From Lactococcus allomyrinae (GTDB lineage: Bacteria; Bacillota; Bacilli; Lactobacillales; Streptococcaceae), in assembly GCF_003627095.1 (NCBI RefSeq), contig NZ_CP032627.1, forward strand, positions 2,542,001-2,606,000: DNA of 64,000 nt, in the 5' to 3' direction. Below the pieces are notes generated by a model. The model was not told where the DNA came from. It did not search any database and was given only the letters and a program-made list of their open reading frames with translations. Positions 52,367 to 60,836 of the stretch are shown one piece after another (the first letter of the stretch is position 1; each line of letters begins with the position of its first letter). Both the position numbers and the translations under genes were made by a program.

Positions 52367-53587
52367 ATGGTAGTTTACGACGAAATTATGGTTCGCTATG
52401 GTGAACTTTCAACGAAGGGGAAAAATCGAGGATTTTTTATCAATCGTTTGGCAAAGAACATTCGAGAAGTTTTATCTGATATTGAATCGCTTAAAATTAC
52501 GGCGGTACGCGATAGAGCGCATATTGAGTTGAATGGGGCAGATTATGAAGAAGTTTCTCGCCGCTTAACAAAAGTATTCGGTATCCAAAATTTTTCACCA
52601 TCAATCAAGGTAGAAAAATCAGTTCCAGCTTTGAAAGAAGCTGTGGTCGGATTGTTTGGCGAAATTTATCAGAAGGGTCTTACTTTCAAAATCGCAGCAA
52701 AACGTGCAGACCATGGTTTTGAGTTAGATTCAACGGAACTTAATTTGACTTTGGGTGATGTTGTCTTTGATCATTTTGAATATGCAGCGGTACAAATGAA
52801 AAGGCCTGATATTACATTACGTGTAGAAATTAGGCAAGATGCAGCTTATCTTAGCTATGAAACGCTTAAAGGTGCGGGTGGGATGCCTGTTGGGACGGCT
52901 GGACGTGGTCATCTTATGCTTTCTGGTGGAATTGACTCACCTGTTGCAGGATATTTAGCACTCAAACGTGGTGTTGAAATTGAGGCGGTTCATTTTGCAT
53001 CACCTCCTTATACCTCGCCTGGTGCGCTTAAGAAAGCGAAGGATTTAGCTGCGAAATTGACTGTTTTTGGTGGTTCAATTACATTTATTGAAGTACCATT
53101 TACGGAGATTCAAGAAGAAATTAAAAGTAAGGCTCCACAGGCTTATTTGATGACACTAACAAGACGTTTTATGATGCGTGTGGTTGATTGTATCCGTGAA
53201 GAGCGCGGAGGAAAAGTGATTATCAATGGAGAATCTTTGGGGCAGGTGGCAAGTCAAACACTTGGTTCAATGTCAGTCATCAATGAAGTGACTACTACGC
53301 CAGTCATCCGCCCTGTTGTTACGATGGATAAGATTGAGATAATTGATATTGCTGAGAAGATTGATACTTTCAATCTTTCAATCTTACCTTTTGAAGATTG
53401 TTGTACTGTTTTTGCACCACCAAGCCCTAAGACAAATCCTAAACTTGAAAATTGCCTTCAATATGAAGCACGCTTGGATGTTGAGGGAATGGTTGAGCGA
53501 GCGGTGGCTGGTATTATGCTTACGACCATTACTGGTGAAAACTGGAATCAGGAAGAGTCTGTTGAAGAGTTTGCTGACTTGCTTTAA
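52367..53587 (+). CDS. thiI: tRNA 4-thiouridine sulfurtransferase
   Basis: 406 aa. Contains an N-terminal ferredoxin-like and THUMP domain ([20 protein letters not shown]), then the PP-loop ATPase with [18 protein letters not shown] near residue 180 and [16 protein letters not shown]. There is no C-terminal rhodanese domain, as usual for Gram-positive ThiI, though a [13 protein letters not shown] segment is kept. It makes s4U8 in tRNA and may supply sulfur for thiamine. No cysteine desulfurase gene (nifZ/iscS) precedes it, which is unusual, because the pair is often linked. The promoter is provided by a repeat element. Confidence 0.94.
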   Translation: MVVYDEIMVRYGELSTKGKNRGFFINRLAKNIREVLSDIESLKITAVRDRAHIELNGADYEEVSRRLTKVFGIQNFSPSIKVEKSVPALKEAVVGLFGEIYQKGLTFKIAAKRADHGFELDSTELNLTLGDVVFDHFEYAAVQMKRPDITLRVEIRQDAAYLSYETLKGAGGMPVGTAGRGHLMLSGGIDSPVAGYLALKRGVEIEAVHFASPPYTSPGALKKAKDLAAKLTVFGGSITFIEVPFTEIQEEIKSKAPQAYLMTLTRRFMMRVVDCIREERGGKVIINGESLGQVASQTLGSMSVINEVTTTPVIRPVVTMDKIEIIDIAEKIDTFNLSILPFEDCCTVFAPPSPKTNPKLENCLQYEARLDVEGMVERAVAGIMLTTITGENWNQEESVEEFADLL

Positions 53588-53594
53588 TTCAAAT

Positions 53595-53617
53595 AATCCT
53601 GCGGATAGCAGGGTTTT
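53595..53617 (+). terminator. Terminator after thiI
   Basis: AATCCTGC-GGATA-GCAGGGTT followed by TTT. Confidence 0.75.
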
Positions 53618-53856
53618 TACATATACAAACAAACTATGAATCATAGCCTAAGCTTGACAAAGTGTTAAAACAAGACTATAATTACTAACGGTATTAATTA
53701 AAATGAAATAATTAAGAAATAAAAATAAATTTATCCTTATATGATACTAGACTAATTTTAAAATATTTCATTTCATAGTTAGTCTGATAAGTGACTGCTT
53801 TTGGAGCGATGCATTAAAATAGTGGTTGTAAAACAAAAAATAGATAAATAAAAGTA

Positions 53857-53901
53857 ATGGCTAGATTACCTCTAATTTTGGTTTCTAGCTATCATTTTTT
53901 T
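53857..53901 (+). terminator. Possible attenuator in the leader of the exporter gene
   Basis: ATGGCTAGA (53857-53865) pairs with TCTAGCTAT (53884-53892), with inner ACC/GGT, and seven T follow. It lies about 60 bases before the exporter ATG. A 22-codon ORF beginning at 53857 runs through the stem to 53925, so translation could disrupt it. Confidence 0.5.
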
Positions 53902-53959
53902 GTTTATGGGCATAATAGCGTATGAGAGGATTTATATCTTGAAAGAAGGGATTTTTTAA

Positions 53960-55369
53960 ATGTCAGACAGAATAAAAGCTTTAATTGCACTGGGAGTTTT
54001 TACATTTATGTCAACCTTGGATGGGTCAATTGTGAATATTGCTTTGCCAACGATGTCGCGTGAACTTCATGTTTCTACTTCACAGATTACTTGGGTGGTA
54101 ACAATTTATCTTATTGTTATCTCCGCAGTTGTGCTTATTTTTGGACGACTGGGTGATTTGATTGGAAAATCGAGAGTTGCTCGGATTGGTTGGGGAATTT
54201 TTATTATTGGTTCATTTTTAGCGGGACTGAATTTTGGTTGGGGCCTTGGTTTCTTACTTCTTGCGCGTGTGATTCAGGCTATTGGTGGCGCAATGTTTAT
54301 GGCCACTGGGTTTGGGATTATTTCTGAAATTTTTCCTGCTGAAAGTCGAGCAAGGGCGCTATCTATCTCGGCAATGTTTGTATCGGTCGGATCGATTGCA
54401 GGGCCTGCGCTTGGAGGTTTGATTCTTCAAGTCGCAAGTTGGAATTATATTTTTTGGATAAATGTGCCGATTGGGATTGTTGCTTGGATTTTTGGGAGTC
54501 GGGCTTTGCCAACGGAAAAATCGCATGGAAAATGGTCAGATGTTGATGTGGCAGGTGGAACACAGATGACTGCAGTGATTGTTTTGCTTTTCTTGGCGCT
54601 GAACTTCGGGCAGACTTTGGGCTGGACTAATCCTATTATTATTATTGCTGTGATACTTGGAATTGTACTTTTTGTTAGTTTCATCATGACAGAAAAAAGA
54701 GTTGAAAAACCTTTGCTTGATCTTGGGATTTTTAAGTCAAAACTGTTTTCATTAAGTATTATTATGGCGCTTTTAAACTTCACTGTCGGGATGTTTTCAA
54801 GTATTCTTTTGCCATTTTATCTTCAAGATTATCGCGCTTATGGGCCCGGTATTGCGGGGTTGATTATGATGGCCTATCCTGTTGCGATGCTGATTTTTAG
54901 TCCGATTGCGGGTTCGGTGGCGGACAAGATGGATAAGGAAATTGTTACTTTTGTTGGGATTTCTGGGATTGTCTTATCACAGGTGGGTTATCTGATGATT
55001 AATCCACATTCTGCGCCGTGGTTGGTTATTATGATTTTATTTGTTCAGGGAATGTCAATGGGAATTTTCCAAAGTCCGAATAATGCACTCATCATGAGTA
55101 CGGTTGAGCGAAAATATCTTGGTATTGCAGGTTCAGTTAATTCACTCGCACGAAATGTGGCTTTTGTACTGGGTACCTCACTTGCAACTCTGATTTTATT
55201 TACTGCTATGTCAAGTCAATTAGGCTATAAAGTGACCACTTATCTTGCTGACAAGCCAGATATTTTCTTACACGGATTTCATGTTGCCTTTTATTTCTCA
55301 GCGTTTTTGGTGTTAATTACTTGGTTCTTGGGTCTTTTCAGATTGATGGGAAGAAAGAAAAAGGTTTGA
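53960..55369 (+). CDS. DHA2-family MFS multidrug exporter
   Basis: 469-aa transporter with about 14 membrane helices. DHA2 (EmrB/LmrB-type) motifs are visible: the start TFMSTLDGSIVNIALPTMSR, FGRLGDLIGKSRV (motif A) and SVGSIAGPALGGLILQ (motif C). It should export drugs or other amphiphiles in exchange for protons. GAAGGG precedes the ATG. The terminator-like hairpin just upstream suggests expression may be controlled by attenuation; no regulator gene is adjacent. Confidence 0.9.
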   Translation: MSDRIKALIALGVFTFMSTLDGSIVNIALPTMSRELHVSTSQITWVVTIYLIVISAVVLIFGRLGDLIGKSRVARIGWGIFIIGSFLAGLNFGWGLGFLLLARVIQAIGGAMFMATGFGIISEIFPAESRARALSISAMFVSVGSIAGPALGGLILQVASWNYIFWINVPIGIVAWIFGSRALPTEKSHGKWSDVDVAGGTQMTAVIVLLFLALNFGQTLGWTNPIIIIAVILGIVLFVSFIMTEKRVEKPLLDLGIFKSKLFSLSIIMALLNFTVGMFSSILLPFYLQDYRAYGPGIAGLIMMAYPVAMLIFSPIAGSVADKMDKEIVTFVGISGIVLSQVGYLMINPHSAPWLVIMILFVQGMSMGIFQSPNNALIMSTVERKYLGIAGSVNSLARNVAFVLGTSLATLILFTAMSSQLGYKVTTYLADKPDIFLHGFHVAFYFSAFLVLITWFLGLFRLMGRKKKV

Positions 55370-55370
55370 T

Positions 55371-55392
55371 AACGGTCAATTTGGCCGTTTTT
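55371..55392 (+). terminator. Terminator after the MFS gene
   Basis: AACGGTC-AATTT-GGCCGTT followed by TTTTT. Confidence 0.8.
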
Positions 55393-55525
55393 TATATTAT
55401 TAGTTTTTTATGATTAAATTTCATATTAATAATTTTTGAGTGTAGATGAATGCTAGGAAGAATTAGGTAAATATTTAAAAAAATGATATACTGATAGCGT
55501 AAAAATTTTGTCAAAGGGAGTGAGT

Positions 55526-55810
55526 ATGGAGAATGAATTCGATAAGATAGAACCAATCATAGAAAGTATTGTTTTAGGAAAAGTTATAAAAGAGTATCGA
55601 AAAGCTAGCGGTTGGAGCCAATCAAAGCTTGCAGATAAGCTATTTTTTACTAAATCAACGGTTTGTGATTGGGAGAAGGGACGAACAGAACCAAATTTTG
55701 AAACATTAACTAAGCTCATAAAATTACTTCATATTGATGTCATAAAACTTTTTGGACTTTTATCCATTCTTTCATTGTTAGGTGATGATTTAGTTGAATT
55801 TTTATTTTAA
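55526..55810 (+). CDS. XRE-family regulator
   Basis: 94 aa. An N-terminal helix-turn-helix of the Cro/XRE type (IKEYRKASGWSQSKLADKLF, then TKSTVCDWEKGRTEPNFETL) is followed by a hydrophobic C-terminus (VIKLFGLLSILSLLGDDLVE) that may bind a partner or touch the membrane. The start is ATG 55526 with GGGAG five bases away. It precedes the secreted-protein and ABC-2 genes and probably controls them through the palindrome at 55876-55887. Confidence 0.85.
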   Translation: MENEFDKIEPIIESIVLGKVIKEYRKASGWSQSKLADKLFFTKSTVCDWEKGRTEPNFETLTKLIKLLHIDVIKLFGLLSILSLLGDDLVEFLF

Positions 55811-55831
55811 AAATACGAATTTTCCGTATTT
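55808..55831 (+). terminator. Terminator after the XRE gene
   Basis: AAAATACG...CGTATTTT with a T-rich tail; it overlaps the stop codon. Confidence 0.7.
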
Positions 55832-55840
55832 TCTTATATT

Positions 55841-55887
55841 GACTAGGGTAATCTATAGGGTTATAATTATTTTGTAAACGTTTACTA
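55841..55887 (+). promoter_or_regulatory. Promoter and operator of the secreted-protein gene
   Basis: TTGACT (55841-55846), 17-bp spacer, TATAAT (55864-55869). GTAAACGTTTAC (55876-55887), a perfect 12-bp palindrome, lies over the start point, a repressor position. Confidence 0.7.
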
Positions 55888-55910
55888 AAATAAAATGTTG
55901 GAGAGAAATT

Positions 55911-56309
55911 ATGAAAAAAACAATTGCTTGTTTTGTAGTTGGAGGTGTACTTCTTGCTGGAGTAACACCAGTATTTGCAAACAATCATACGGATAGGGCT
56001 TGGGGTGGGACACTACCTCTACTTCAGGCGAATCACTATACTAATGCTTATCAAAAAACAGATACTTCTTCAGGATATATTAAATTAAATACTATAGGCA
56101 AAGGTGGAATTAATGCTTATATGCAACTCTATGATGGTACGAGTGTTAATTCTCCAAAAGTCAATCTTAAAGCGGGTCAATCTAAGTATGTTATCAATTA
56201 TGCTTATGAAAATTACGGTCAGGTAAATGTTCGGATGGCTGTAGAGTCAGATTATCTTAATGTCGTGACAATTGAGGCACATGGGGTTTGGAGTCCAGAT
56301 TCTGTTTAA
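55911..56309 (+). CDS. Small secreted protein (DUF2712-like)
   Basis: 132 aa with a clear Sec signal peptide (MKKTIACFVVGGVLLAGVTP, cleavage after VFA). The mature part of ~108 residues is rich in Tyr, Asn, Gly and Thr and looks like a beta-sandwich. The pattern of a tyrosine/asparagine-rich strand, KAGQSKYVINYAYENYGQVN and a final HGVWSPD reminds me of DUF2712 exported proteins, which also lie beside ABC transporter genes; this is from memory of the pattern. It has no Cys and no lipobox. TTGGAGAG precedes the ATG. It could be a bacteriocin-like factor or an envelope protein. Confidence 0.65.
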   Translation: MKKTIACFVVGGVLLAGVTPVFANNHTDRAWGGTLPLLQANHYTNAYQKTDTSSGYIKLNTIGKGGINAYMQLYDGTSVNSPKVNLKAGQSKYVINYAYENYGQVNVRMAVESDYLNVVTIEAHGVWSPDSV

Positions 56310-56340
56310 AATGATAAATGTTATAGATATTTCATGGTTT

Positions 56341-56371
56341 AAGAGTTTCATGTAGAAATGATGGGACTCTT
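56341..56371 (+). promoter_or_regulatory. Hairpin between the secreted-protein and ABC-2 genes
   Basis: AAGAGTTTCAT (56341-56351) pairs over 11 bases with ATGGGACTCTT (56361-56371), two of them G-U. No T-run follows, so it probably stabilises the upstream message or limits read-through rather than ending it. Confidence 0.5.
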
Positions 56372-56406
56372 TCACCTCATTCATGGTTTTAGAAAGCAAA
56401 AATATT

Positions 56407-57207
56407 ATGAATCAATTATTATTCCGTTCTCAATTGAAAAAGAACTTATTGAGTTGGAAATTAGTAGTGATTGTTGGTGTGAGTATTGGTTTGGTTATTC
56501 TTGAACAAAAAACAACGAATAATTGGCATTTGGTAAAAAGTAATAATTTTTTGCATTATGTTGTTTTGATGGATAAATATAGTTTGGCTGGAGTAGCTTA
56601 TTTATTGGTTTTGCCTATATTAAGTGCTTTGTTAGGTGGAACAATCTATAGTGGGGAATTTCATTCAGGACGTATTATTTCTCTGCAAGCTCGTCTTTCA
56701 CGGCGCGAAATTATAAAAACAATAAGTTTAAGTAGCTTCATATTAGGTGGTATAGCAGCAGTCATACCTATTTTGGGAAGTGTTCCTGTTGCTTTTGTTG
56801 TCTTGTCACGGTTTGATTTTATTTCAGGAAATTCAAATTTTTCAATTTTTGAATCAAACTTTTGGGGTTATTCTTTGTATGAACATAGTCAGATTGCTTT
56901 AATTTTGATACTTTTAGGTTTACTTTTCATTTTTGGAGGGTTAGTGGCGGTTGTGTCGACGGTTATTTCTTTTTATACAAAAATTAAGTATATTGAACTT
57001 CTTTTGCCTTTTGTATTCAGCTTGATTTGGTTTTTGCTTGTTTCTGCTATTGGTTTTCCAGAAATGGGACATATTGTTTTTCTTGATTTTCCTGTTAGTT
57101 CTGGTTTTCCAAACGTTGATCTTTACCTTACGGTCGCTTATTTTATTTTGGCTATAGGCAGTGTGGTTTTAATCACAAGAAAGGAAAGAAATGATGATTT
57201 TGCTTGA
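56407..57207 (+). CDS. ABC-2-like membrane protein (subunit 1)
   Basis: 266 aa with about six membrane helices. The segment GGTIYSGEFHSGRIISLQAR near residue 79 is typical of ABC-2 permeases with a periplasmic-to-cytoplasmic GEF loop. I chose ATG 56407; ATG 56383 in the same frame is possible, and neither has a good ribosome binding site. Its end overlaps the next gene by 17 bases. It belongs to a set of three membrane proteins plus an ATPase following the secreted protein. Confidence 0.7.
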   Translation: MNQLLFRSQLKKNLLSWKLVVIVGVSIGLVILEQKTTNNWHLVKSNNFLHYVVLMDKYSLAGVAYLLVLPILSALLGGTIYSGEFHSGRIISLQARLSRREIIKTISLSSFILGGIAAVIPILGSVPVAFVVLSRFDFISGNSNFSIFESNFWGYSLYEHSQIALILILLGLLFIFGGLVAVVSTVISFYTKIKYIELLLPFVFSLIWFLLVSAIGFPEMGHIVFLDFPVSSGFPNVDLYLTVAYFILAIGSVVLITRKERNDDFA

Positions 57208-57888
57208 GGTAAGACGGAATTTTCAGCGGCTTTCTTTCTTGGTAAAAATTGTTGCTTTGCTTTTGGTTGTCATTAATTTAGCCTACGCCCTTTATTTTTT
57301 TGGATATTCTGGCATATCAGCAGGAGGAACTTGGTATTTTGATTTTACTCAGCCTTTAAGGTTTTCGGCTTGGTATTTACCTATTTTTTTGATTGTTATT
57401 TCTGGTTTATTAAAACAGAGAAGTATATTTGAGCAGATTCGCTTTACAACTGAACAGAAATTTAAAGTAGATTTGCTTCTTATATTATTATCAATGATAA
57501 TGATTTTGGCTGTAACTGTCCTTCCTGTAGCTATTATCGTTCTGATTAGATTCTCCCCCATTTTTTAGATTGGTTTTATGAACTTTTCATTATTGGACTG
57601 GAATATTTTATGATGTTAGGTTTGGTTGGTATGATTTATTATTTTTTTAGTCAAATTTTCCGACAAACATATTTTATATCTGGATTTTTGCTTGCGATGT
57701 TTATCAGTATTTCAGTATTTAAGAGTCAATTTACGAATCAGGTCATTTTTATGTTCTTCTCCCAAAATAAATCCTATGATTTTCCGTTAGTTATTAAGTT
57801 GATGACTTTCGTTGGTTTGATTTTATGCTTGAATGCTGGAAGTTATGAGCTCTTGCGACGCAGGGAGAGTCTAGGGGAACGTCAATGA
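57191..57888 (+). pseudogene. ABC-2-like membrane protein (subunit 2), frameshifted
   Basis: Two adjacent reading frames (57191-57568 and 57610-57888) join into one protein of about 232 aa with six helices if one C is added to CCCCC at 57555-57559. The sequence then reads RFSPHFLDWFYELFIIGLEY across the break. The start ATGATG lies within the end of the previous gene after AAGGAAAG, and the end overlaps the next gene by four bases. Homologous in size and layout to its neighbours. Sequencing error or a true one-base deletion cannot be told apart here. Confidence 0.7.
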
Positions 57889-58514
57889 GAAAGGAGTGGC
57901 ACTATTTTAAACAGGGAATTCAAATACAAAATGTTTATAGAATACTGTATTTATTGATCTTGATTTTCTTTTTATTTTTATACTATTTTGGAGATAAGGG
58001 ATACGTGCTGATGCCTTGGGAATTTTATAAAGAGAGGCAAGGTTTCTCTATAGAGAAGGTTCTTTTGAGCAGTATGCCGATTATTTTCTACTCCATCGGA
58101 ATTTTGCTTCCGATTGAACATTTTAAGAATTATTTGACAGATATACGAATTTTTGAGATCATTCGGCAGCATAAGAGTCGTTATCGCTATGGTTATTTTG
58201 TTGTGTTTTCTTTGACTTATATTTTTAGTTATATGGCTTTAAATGTGATTTTGATGTGGTTCTTGGGTTATCGGGGAAGTTTTGGAAGTGGAATAGGGCA
58301 GGCGGGCCTGGTAATGGGGGTTTTATTATCAATTGTTGCTTTGTTTTCTCTTTTTGACTCTTGGAGTTTAGGAAATGTGGTTGCCCTTATTATTTTGATT
58401 GTTTATAGTGGTTTTACTTTTCCAGAGCGTAAAGAAATATGTTTTTTGGGAATATTATTTGTTGCTTTAGGATTTATCAATCATTTGATTTATCTGAGGC
58501 GAGAGATTTATTAG
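57885..58514 (+). CDS. ABC-2-like membrane protein (subunit 3)
   Basis: 209 aa with about six membrane helices (IFFLFLYYFGDKGYVLMPWE; GYFVVFSLTYIFSYMALNVI). ATG 57885 overlaps the preceding stop by four bases (ATGA), and the ATPase gene follows after 9 bases, so translation is coupled throughout. No close family recognised beyond the ABC-2 layout. Confidence 0.65.
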   Translation: MRKEWHYFKQGIQIQNVYRILYLLILIFFLFLYYFGDKGYVLMPWEFYKERQGFSIEKVLLSSMPIIFYSIGILLPIEHFKNYLTDIRIFEIIRQHKSRYRYGYFVVFSLTYIFSYMALNVILMWFLGYRGSFGSGIGQAGLVMGVLLSIVALFSLFDSWSLGNVVALIILIVYSGFTFPERKEICFLGILFVALGFINHLIYLRREIY

Positions 58515-58523
58515 GAGCATAGT

Positions 58524-59165
58524 ATGTATATTGAAATTAAAAATGTGACAAAGACAATAAAAAATAAAGAGGTGTTGAGTCAAGTTAGTTTGTCTCTTGA
58601 AGCTGGAAAAATACATGGCTTTGTCGGAGCAAATGCATCAGGAAAGACGATGTTATTTCGAGCAATTTGTGGATTTATAAAGCTGGATGAGGGGATGGTT
58701 AAGATTAACCAACAGCCTGTTGTATTTAATTCGGCATTGCCTGTAGATATTGGTTTGATTTTAGAAACTCCTGGATTTATTGGTAATCAAACCGTGATGG
58801 AAAACTTAAAATATTTGGCTTCTTTACACTCAAAATATGATGAAAATCTTATCTTAGAATTATTGAGAGTATTTGATATTGAACAGTATGTAAATAAAAA
58901 AGTGAGCGCTTTATCACTGGGAACTCGCCAAAAAATTGGAATTATTCAAGCGGTGATGGAAAATCAGGAATTACTTGTTTTGGATGAGCCCACTAATGGA
59001 TTGGATAAAGAATCTGTTGCAGCATTTATTCAATTGGTTGAGCGTTTGAAAAAACAGGGTAAGACCATTTTATTAGCTTCACACAATGAGTATGAACTGA
59101 GAAAGCTTGCGGATACAATTACGGAGATTTCTGAGGGAAAAATTGCTAACTTTTCAGAAATTTAA
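58524..59165 (+). CDS. ABC transporter ATPase of the secreted-protein cluster
   Basis: 213-aa ATPase. Walker A appears as GANASGKTM (residues 35-43), with Ala-Ser in place of the usual Gly-Ser. The signature is ALSLGTRQKIGIIQA, where LSGGQ has become LSLGT, a change common in export-type ATPases, and Walker B is LLVLDEPTNGLD. It is short, ending just after the H-loop region (ASHNEYELRKLA), where Asn follows His. It is the last gene of the XRE-secreted-ABC cluster and energises the three membrane subunits. Confidence 0.88.
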   Translation: MYIEIKNVTKTIKNKEVLSQVSLSLEAGKIHGFVGANASGKTMLFRAICGFIKLDEGMVKINQQPVVFNSALPVDIGLILETPGFIGNQTVMENLKYLASLHSKYDENLILELLRVFDIEQYVNKKVSALSLGTRQKIGIIQAVMENQELLVLDEPTNGLDKESVAAFIQLVERLKKQGKTILLASHNEYELRKLADTITEISEGKIANFSEI

Positions 59166-59208
59166 TCATAAAAGTTACTGGCAGGATTTCTGTCAGTGAA
59201 TTTTTTTC

Positions 59209-59224
59209 TGTAAACAAGTTTACA
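59209..59224 (+). promoter_or_regulatory. Operator-like palindrome upstream of the azoreductase gene
   Basis: TGTAAAC-AA-GTTTACA, with perfect 7-bp arms, about 50 bases before the -10 TATAAT at 59274-59279. The core resembles GTAAACGTTTAC at 55876. Confidence 0.5.
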
Positions 59225-59323
59225 TGTGTAAATTTTCACGTACTAATTTTTAAAAGATATGAAAAAAGTTTGATATAATATTTTTCGTACTCACAAATAA
59301 AATTATTTAAAGGAAATAGAAAA

Positions 59324-59923
59324 ATGTCTAAACTTCTCGTTGTTAAAGGTCACCCACTTACTGCTGAGTTTTCAATGTCACTTAAAGGACTTGATGCTTT
59401 TGTTGAAGCTTACAAAACTGCTCACCCAACTGATGAAATCGAAGTGCTTGATGTTTATAAAGAAAATATTCCAGCGCTTGATGCTGAACTTGTTGGTGGA
59501 ATGTATGCAGGTGAAAAAGCGACTGCTGAACAACAAGCGCTTCTTAATGCTTACAGCTCATATACTGAACAATTTGTAACAGCTGACAAGGTTGTCATTG
59601 CTAACCCAATGTATAATTTGATGATTCCAGCTGAATTGAAAGCTTGGATTGATACTTTGAATGTTGCTGGTAAAACGTTTAAATATACTGCTGAAGGCCC
59701 TGTTGGACTTTTGGGTGGTAAAAAAGTCCTTCAACTTCAAGCCAATGGTGGTTTTTATGAAGGAAAAGATCCTGCAACTTTCTATATGTCATCAGTTTTT
59801 GGTTTCATGGGTGCTGATTTCAAGCAAATCGCTATTGAAGGTCATGCTTATGCTCCAGATCAAGCAGAAACACTTCTTGCTGCATTTATCGAAAAAGTTG
59901 AAGCAGAAGCTACAAGTTTCTAA
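59324..59923 (+). CDS. azoR: FMN-dependent NADH-azoreductase
   Basis: 199-aa flavodoxin-fold quinone/azo reductase of the AzoR/AcpD family. It reduces quinones and azo compounds with NADH and probably protects against quinone stress. Family segments are the N-terminal [17 protein letters not shown] phosphate loop region, [20 protein letters not shown] and [21 protein letters not shown] precedes the ATG. The codon use is strongly biased towards common codons, suggesting high expression. A palindromic site upstream points to an inducible repressor. Confidence 0.92.
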   Translation: MSKLLVVKGHPLTAEFSMSLKGLDAFVEAYKTAHPTDEIEVLDVYKENIPALDAELVGGMYAGEKATAEQQALLNAYSSYTEQFVTADKVVIANPMYNLMIPAELKAWIDTLNVAGKTFKYTAEGPVGLLGGKKVLQLQANGGFYEGKDPATFYMSSVFGFMGADFKQIAIEGHAYAPDQAETLLAAFIEKVEAEATSF

Positions 59924-59930
59924 TCGGAAG

Positions 59931-59959
59931 AAGTCTGTCAGTATGCTGACAGGCTTTTT
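59931..59959 (+). terminator. Terminator after azoR
   Basis: AAGTCTGTCAG-TATG-CTGACAGGCTT followed by TTT, nearly the same as the stem after ddl. Confidence 0.9.
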
Positions 59960-60090
59960 ATTTGAGGCTGCTTGAAGAAAATGGTGGTTTTTTAGAGAAG
60001 CAGCCTTGCTGATAGACCAGTGTTATCAACTGTCATTGGTAAATTGATAGCTGTCATTATTTGTAAATTTTAATGAGAAAGGTTTTTTTT

Positions 60091-60525
60091 ATGGCAAAAC
60101 ATATTTTTAATTCAGAGATTGATTGGGCAGGCGGCCGCAATGCTGTCGGTCATTTGCAAACGGGTGTGCTTAAAGAAAAAATATCTGTACCGAGCTTGAT
60201 GGAGGGGCCAGGTGAGGGAACGAATCCGGACGAGATGTTACTGGGAGCTGCCAGCACTTGTTACACCATTACTTTAGCTGCTATGCTTGAGAGAAATGAG
60301 ATTGGGCTAATCAATCTCAAAGTGGACTCAACAGGTGTGGTTGATGTTACAAACGGTGTTTTTACTTATGAAAAAATCATTCATCATGTTTTTCTAAAGT
60401 TGACCTCAGAAGCAGATGAAACGAAGGCACGTAAACTTGCAGAACGTGCTGAAACGAGTTGTATGATTTCAAGAGCAATTCGTGGTAATGTCCAATTAGA
60501 AACAGTAATTACGTTTGAAAGTTAA
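60091..60525 (+). CDS. OsmC/Ohr-family peroxide reductase
   Basis: 144 aa. OsmC family members reduce organic hydroperoxides with two cysteines; here these are in LGAASTCYTITLAAML (near residue 54) and ETSCMISRAIRGNV (near 126). I start it at ATG 60091, 8 bases after AAAGG; an in-frame ATG at 60073 lies before that site. It lies between azoR and the antiporter, in a stretch of redox and stress genes. More OsmC-like than Ohr-like by length and the NPDEMLLGA segment. Confidence 0.88.
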   Translation: MAKHIFNSEIDWAGGRNAVGHLQTGVLKEKISVPSLMEGPGEGTNPDEMLLGAASTCYTITLAAMLERNEIGLINLKVDSTGVVDVTNGVFTYEKIIHHVFLKLTSEADETKARKLAERAETSCMISRAIRGNVQLETVITFES

Positions 60526-60833
60526 ACAGTATTAATTTGTTCTGATGACTTAGTTTACTATATGTCAATGACTCTAAAAATGAAGTCAAAACTAAATTCA
60601 AGGGTTGTCGTTCTGACTTTTGCTCTTGCTGCTTTAGAAGTTAAGAAACGGATAGCAGAATCAACGAAATTGCGTAAACCGGTTCGTAGAACGGTGTGCG
60701 AAGCGCGTGGCACAGCAACGAACATTTAGCAACTTAGAGCGAATGGATAACTGTGGTTGATGGATAGCGTAGCTGTAAGCGAGGATAGTGCTACTTTGAT
60801 AAAAAATATCTGTCAGTATGCTGACAGATATTT
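60526..60833. other. 308-bp gap: degenerate repeat element and terminator
   Basis: Contains an inverted, decayed copy of the hairpin-promoter element (from 60617), GC-richer patches, and the shared terminator at 60801-60836. No gene seen. Confidence 0.6.
60617..60760. repeat. Inverted degenerate hairpin-promoter element
   Basis: CTTTTGCTCTTGCTGCTTTA (60617-60636) and the next 20 bases are nearly the reverse complement of 42436-42475; AACCGGTTC (60679-60687) also recurs from that copy. Confidence 0.55.
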
Positions 60834-60836
60834 TTA
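60801..60836. terminator. Bidirectional terminator between the osmC-like and antiporter genes
   Basis: AAAAATATCTGTCAG-TATG-CTGACAGATATTTTT; the antiporter stop codon lies in the outer stem. Confidence 0.9.

Larger units (their letters stand above)
53588..53959. other. 372-bp gap: thiI terminator and leader of the exporter gene
   Basis: A thiI terminator (53595-53617), AT-rich DNA with an AGACTAA/TTAGTCT inverted repeat (53749-53785), and a terminator-like hairpin (53857-53901) just before the exporter. No gene is firmly supported, only a 22-codon ORF within the hairpin region. Confidence 0.6.

Noticed and set aside
55911-56309. Lactococcin 972-type bacteriocin
   Set aside because: The mature sequence lacks the pattern I associate with that family, and the neighbouring genes are small ABC-2 proteins rather than the large integral membrane protein typical of that cluster.
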